A stretch of 5,986 nt of DNA from Candidatus Aminicenantota bacterium (GTDB taxonomy: Bacteria; Acidobacteriota; Aminicenantia; Aminicenantales; JAFGAV01), in contig VGJG01000123.1 of NCBI GenBank assembly GCA_016867615.1, positions 1-5,986 of the forward strand. The letters are read 5' to 3'. The notes beneath the pieces are model-generated. The model had not been told where the DNA came from, made no database searches, and worked only from the letters and a program-made list of their open reading frames with translations. The first letter of the stretch is position 1. Each line of letters opens with the position of its first letter. Shown piece after piece: positions 5,179 to 5,986 of this stretch. The translations under genes were made by a program, and so were the position numbers.

Positions 5179-5986
5179 TCAGGTCCCCGTGTCCGTTTGC
5201 GGCTTTTTTCGCAGATAGAGAAAGAAAAAATACACCGGCAGGCCGAGGAAGATGATCCCCAAACCCAATAGGGCGTCCTGAGGACGGCGCAGGAGCGAGT
5301 TCAGGGAGATGAACAGGGCCGACAGGATGAATACCGCCGGGATGACCGGGTAGCCGAAGGTCTTGTACGGCCGGGGGAGGTCGGGCTTCTTGACCCGCAG
5401 GATGAAGACCGCCGCGGCCGTCAACCCGAAAAACAGCCACTGCCCGAAAACGACGTAGGTGAACAGCCTTTCGAATGTCCCGAAGAAAAGAATGAGGACG
5501 ACGCTCCAGGCGCTCATGGACAGGATGGACAGATGGGGCGTTTGGAAGCGGCCGTGCACCCGGGACAGGGCCGGGATGAAGACCCCGTCCTGGGCCATGG
5601 CGAAATACACCCGGGGGGAACAGAGCAAATTCTGGTTGGCCGCGCCGGTGATCGAGAAGAGGATGATGGCGGCGATGATCGCCGCTCCCAGTCCTCCCAC
5701 GGCCTTGTTCATGGCCAGGGAGGCGATCCGGTCCGAGGCGGCGATCTCGGGCGCGGAGAAGGCGTAGAGGTAGGCCAGGTTGGCGGCGATGTAGATGCCG
5801 ATGATGATCAGCGTCCCGACGAAAAGCCCCAGGGGGATGTTCCGCTCCGGACGCTTCGTCTCGCCGGCGCTGAAGGTCGCTTGCTCCCATCCCTTGTAAG
5901 CCCACATGACGGCGATCAAGCCCAGGCCGAAGGCGCTGATCAGGTCCAGGGAGAAAGGCCGGGGCCGGGGTTCGACGAAGTGGCGT
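5179..5986 (-). CDS. APC-superfamily amino acid permease, C-terminal part (5' end beyond window)
   Basis: The frame runs from the right edge to the TGA at 5179-5181, giving 268 visible residues; the N-terminal part with TM1 (and any GSGIF motif) lies outside. Visible in order: WAYKGWEQATF, the loop ETKRPERNIP, RVYFAMAQDGVF, FGTF and RPYKTFGYPVIP, then two closing hydrophobic segments and a polar tail. These align block by block with permeases 1 and 2, so it is a third paralogue. It differs by having YKGWEQ where the others have YDAW(I/Y)(N/T), and SPRVYF where they have (A/G)ARVYY. YKGW falls in the TM6-region segment that in APC carriers helps form the substrate site, so a different substrate is possible. 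An internal in-frame TTG at 5919 is not a credible start because the homologous sequence continues upstream of it. Confidence 0.93.
   Translation of the reverse strand, partial: RHFVEPRPRPFSLDLISAFGLGLIAVMWAYKGWEQATFSAGETKRPERNIPLGLFVGTLIIIGIYIAANLAYLYAFSAPEIAASDRIASLAMNKAVGGLGAAIIAAIILFSITGAANQNLLCSPRVYFAMAQDGVFIPALSRVHGRFQTPHLSILSMSAWSVVLILFFGTFERLFTYVVFGQWLFFGLTAAAVFILRVKKPDLPRPYKTFGYPVIPAVFILSALFISLNSLLRRPQDALLGLGIIFLGLPVYFFFLYLRKKPQTDTGT

Noticed and set aside
5168..5188. Inverted repeat GGGGAC/GTCCCC over the permease 3 stop codon as a terminator
   Set aside because: The 6-bp arms have no following T run and overlap coding sequence; this is likely by chance in GC-rich DNA.
5018..5905. 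A 295-codon minus-strand frame overlapping permease 3
   Set aside because: Out-of-frame shadow, Arg/Pro/His-rich, running past the true stop into intergenic DNA.

Overview
The window is high-GC bacterial DNA with strong G/C preference at third codon positions. It holds five protein-coding genes, two of them cut by the window edges. I see no rRNA, tRNA, CRISPR array, transposase or plasmid gene. Taxonomy cannot be fixed from sequence alone. High GC, several amino-acid permeases and dispersed repeats would suit an Acidobacteriota/Aminicenantota-like environmental bacterium, but that is a low-confidence guess.

Layout, left to right: (1) an APC-superfamily, LAT-type amino acid permease on the minus strand, with only its extreme C-terminus lost at the left edge (1475 down to 1); (2) a minus-strand lipoprotein with a repetitive TVNG beta-solenoid (2215 to 1583); (3) a minus-strand membrane methyltransferase of the isoprenylcysteine carboxyl methyltransferase (ICMT)/PEMT-like family (3178 to 2495); (4) a complete second APC permease on the plus strand (3380 to 4801); (5) a 377-base convergent intergenic region containing a multi-hairpin REP-like element; (6) the C-terminal half of a third APC permease on the minus strand, cut by the right edge (5986 to 5179).

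The three permeases are clear paralogues. They share the YDAW/YKGW region, the E-x-K-x-P-x-R-x-(I/L)-P loop, the RVY(Y/F)AMA segment, the GTF motif and the RPYK..(G/L)YP motif. This is therefore a small expanded family of amino-acid uptake or exchange carriers. The methyltransferase and lipoprotein genes lie between permeases 1 and 2, in the same orientation as each other, and could be co-transcribed.

The most striking structure is a 35-bp inverted repeat (34/35 identical, 28 bp perfect) at 1501-1535 and 3323-3357. The two copies exactly bracket the methyltransferase/lipoprotein pair. Each copy also sits 22-25 bp upstream of a permease ATG, in the same orientation relative to that permease. 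Two readings compete: a shared promoter/operator that co-regulates the two permeases, or the ends of a roughly 1.86-kb inserted or rearranged segment. The left copy supplies a plausible -35 hexamer 16 bp from a perfect TATAAT. The two inner genes have strong Shine-Dalgarno sites, while the two flanking permeases do not and have -10-like sequences almost touching their start codons.
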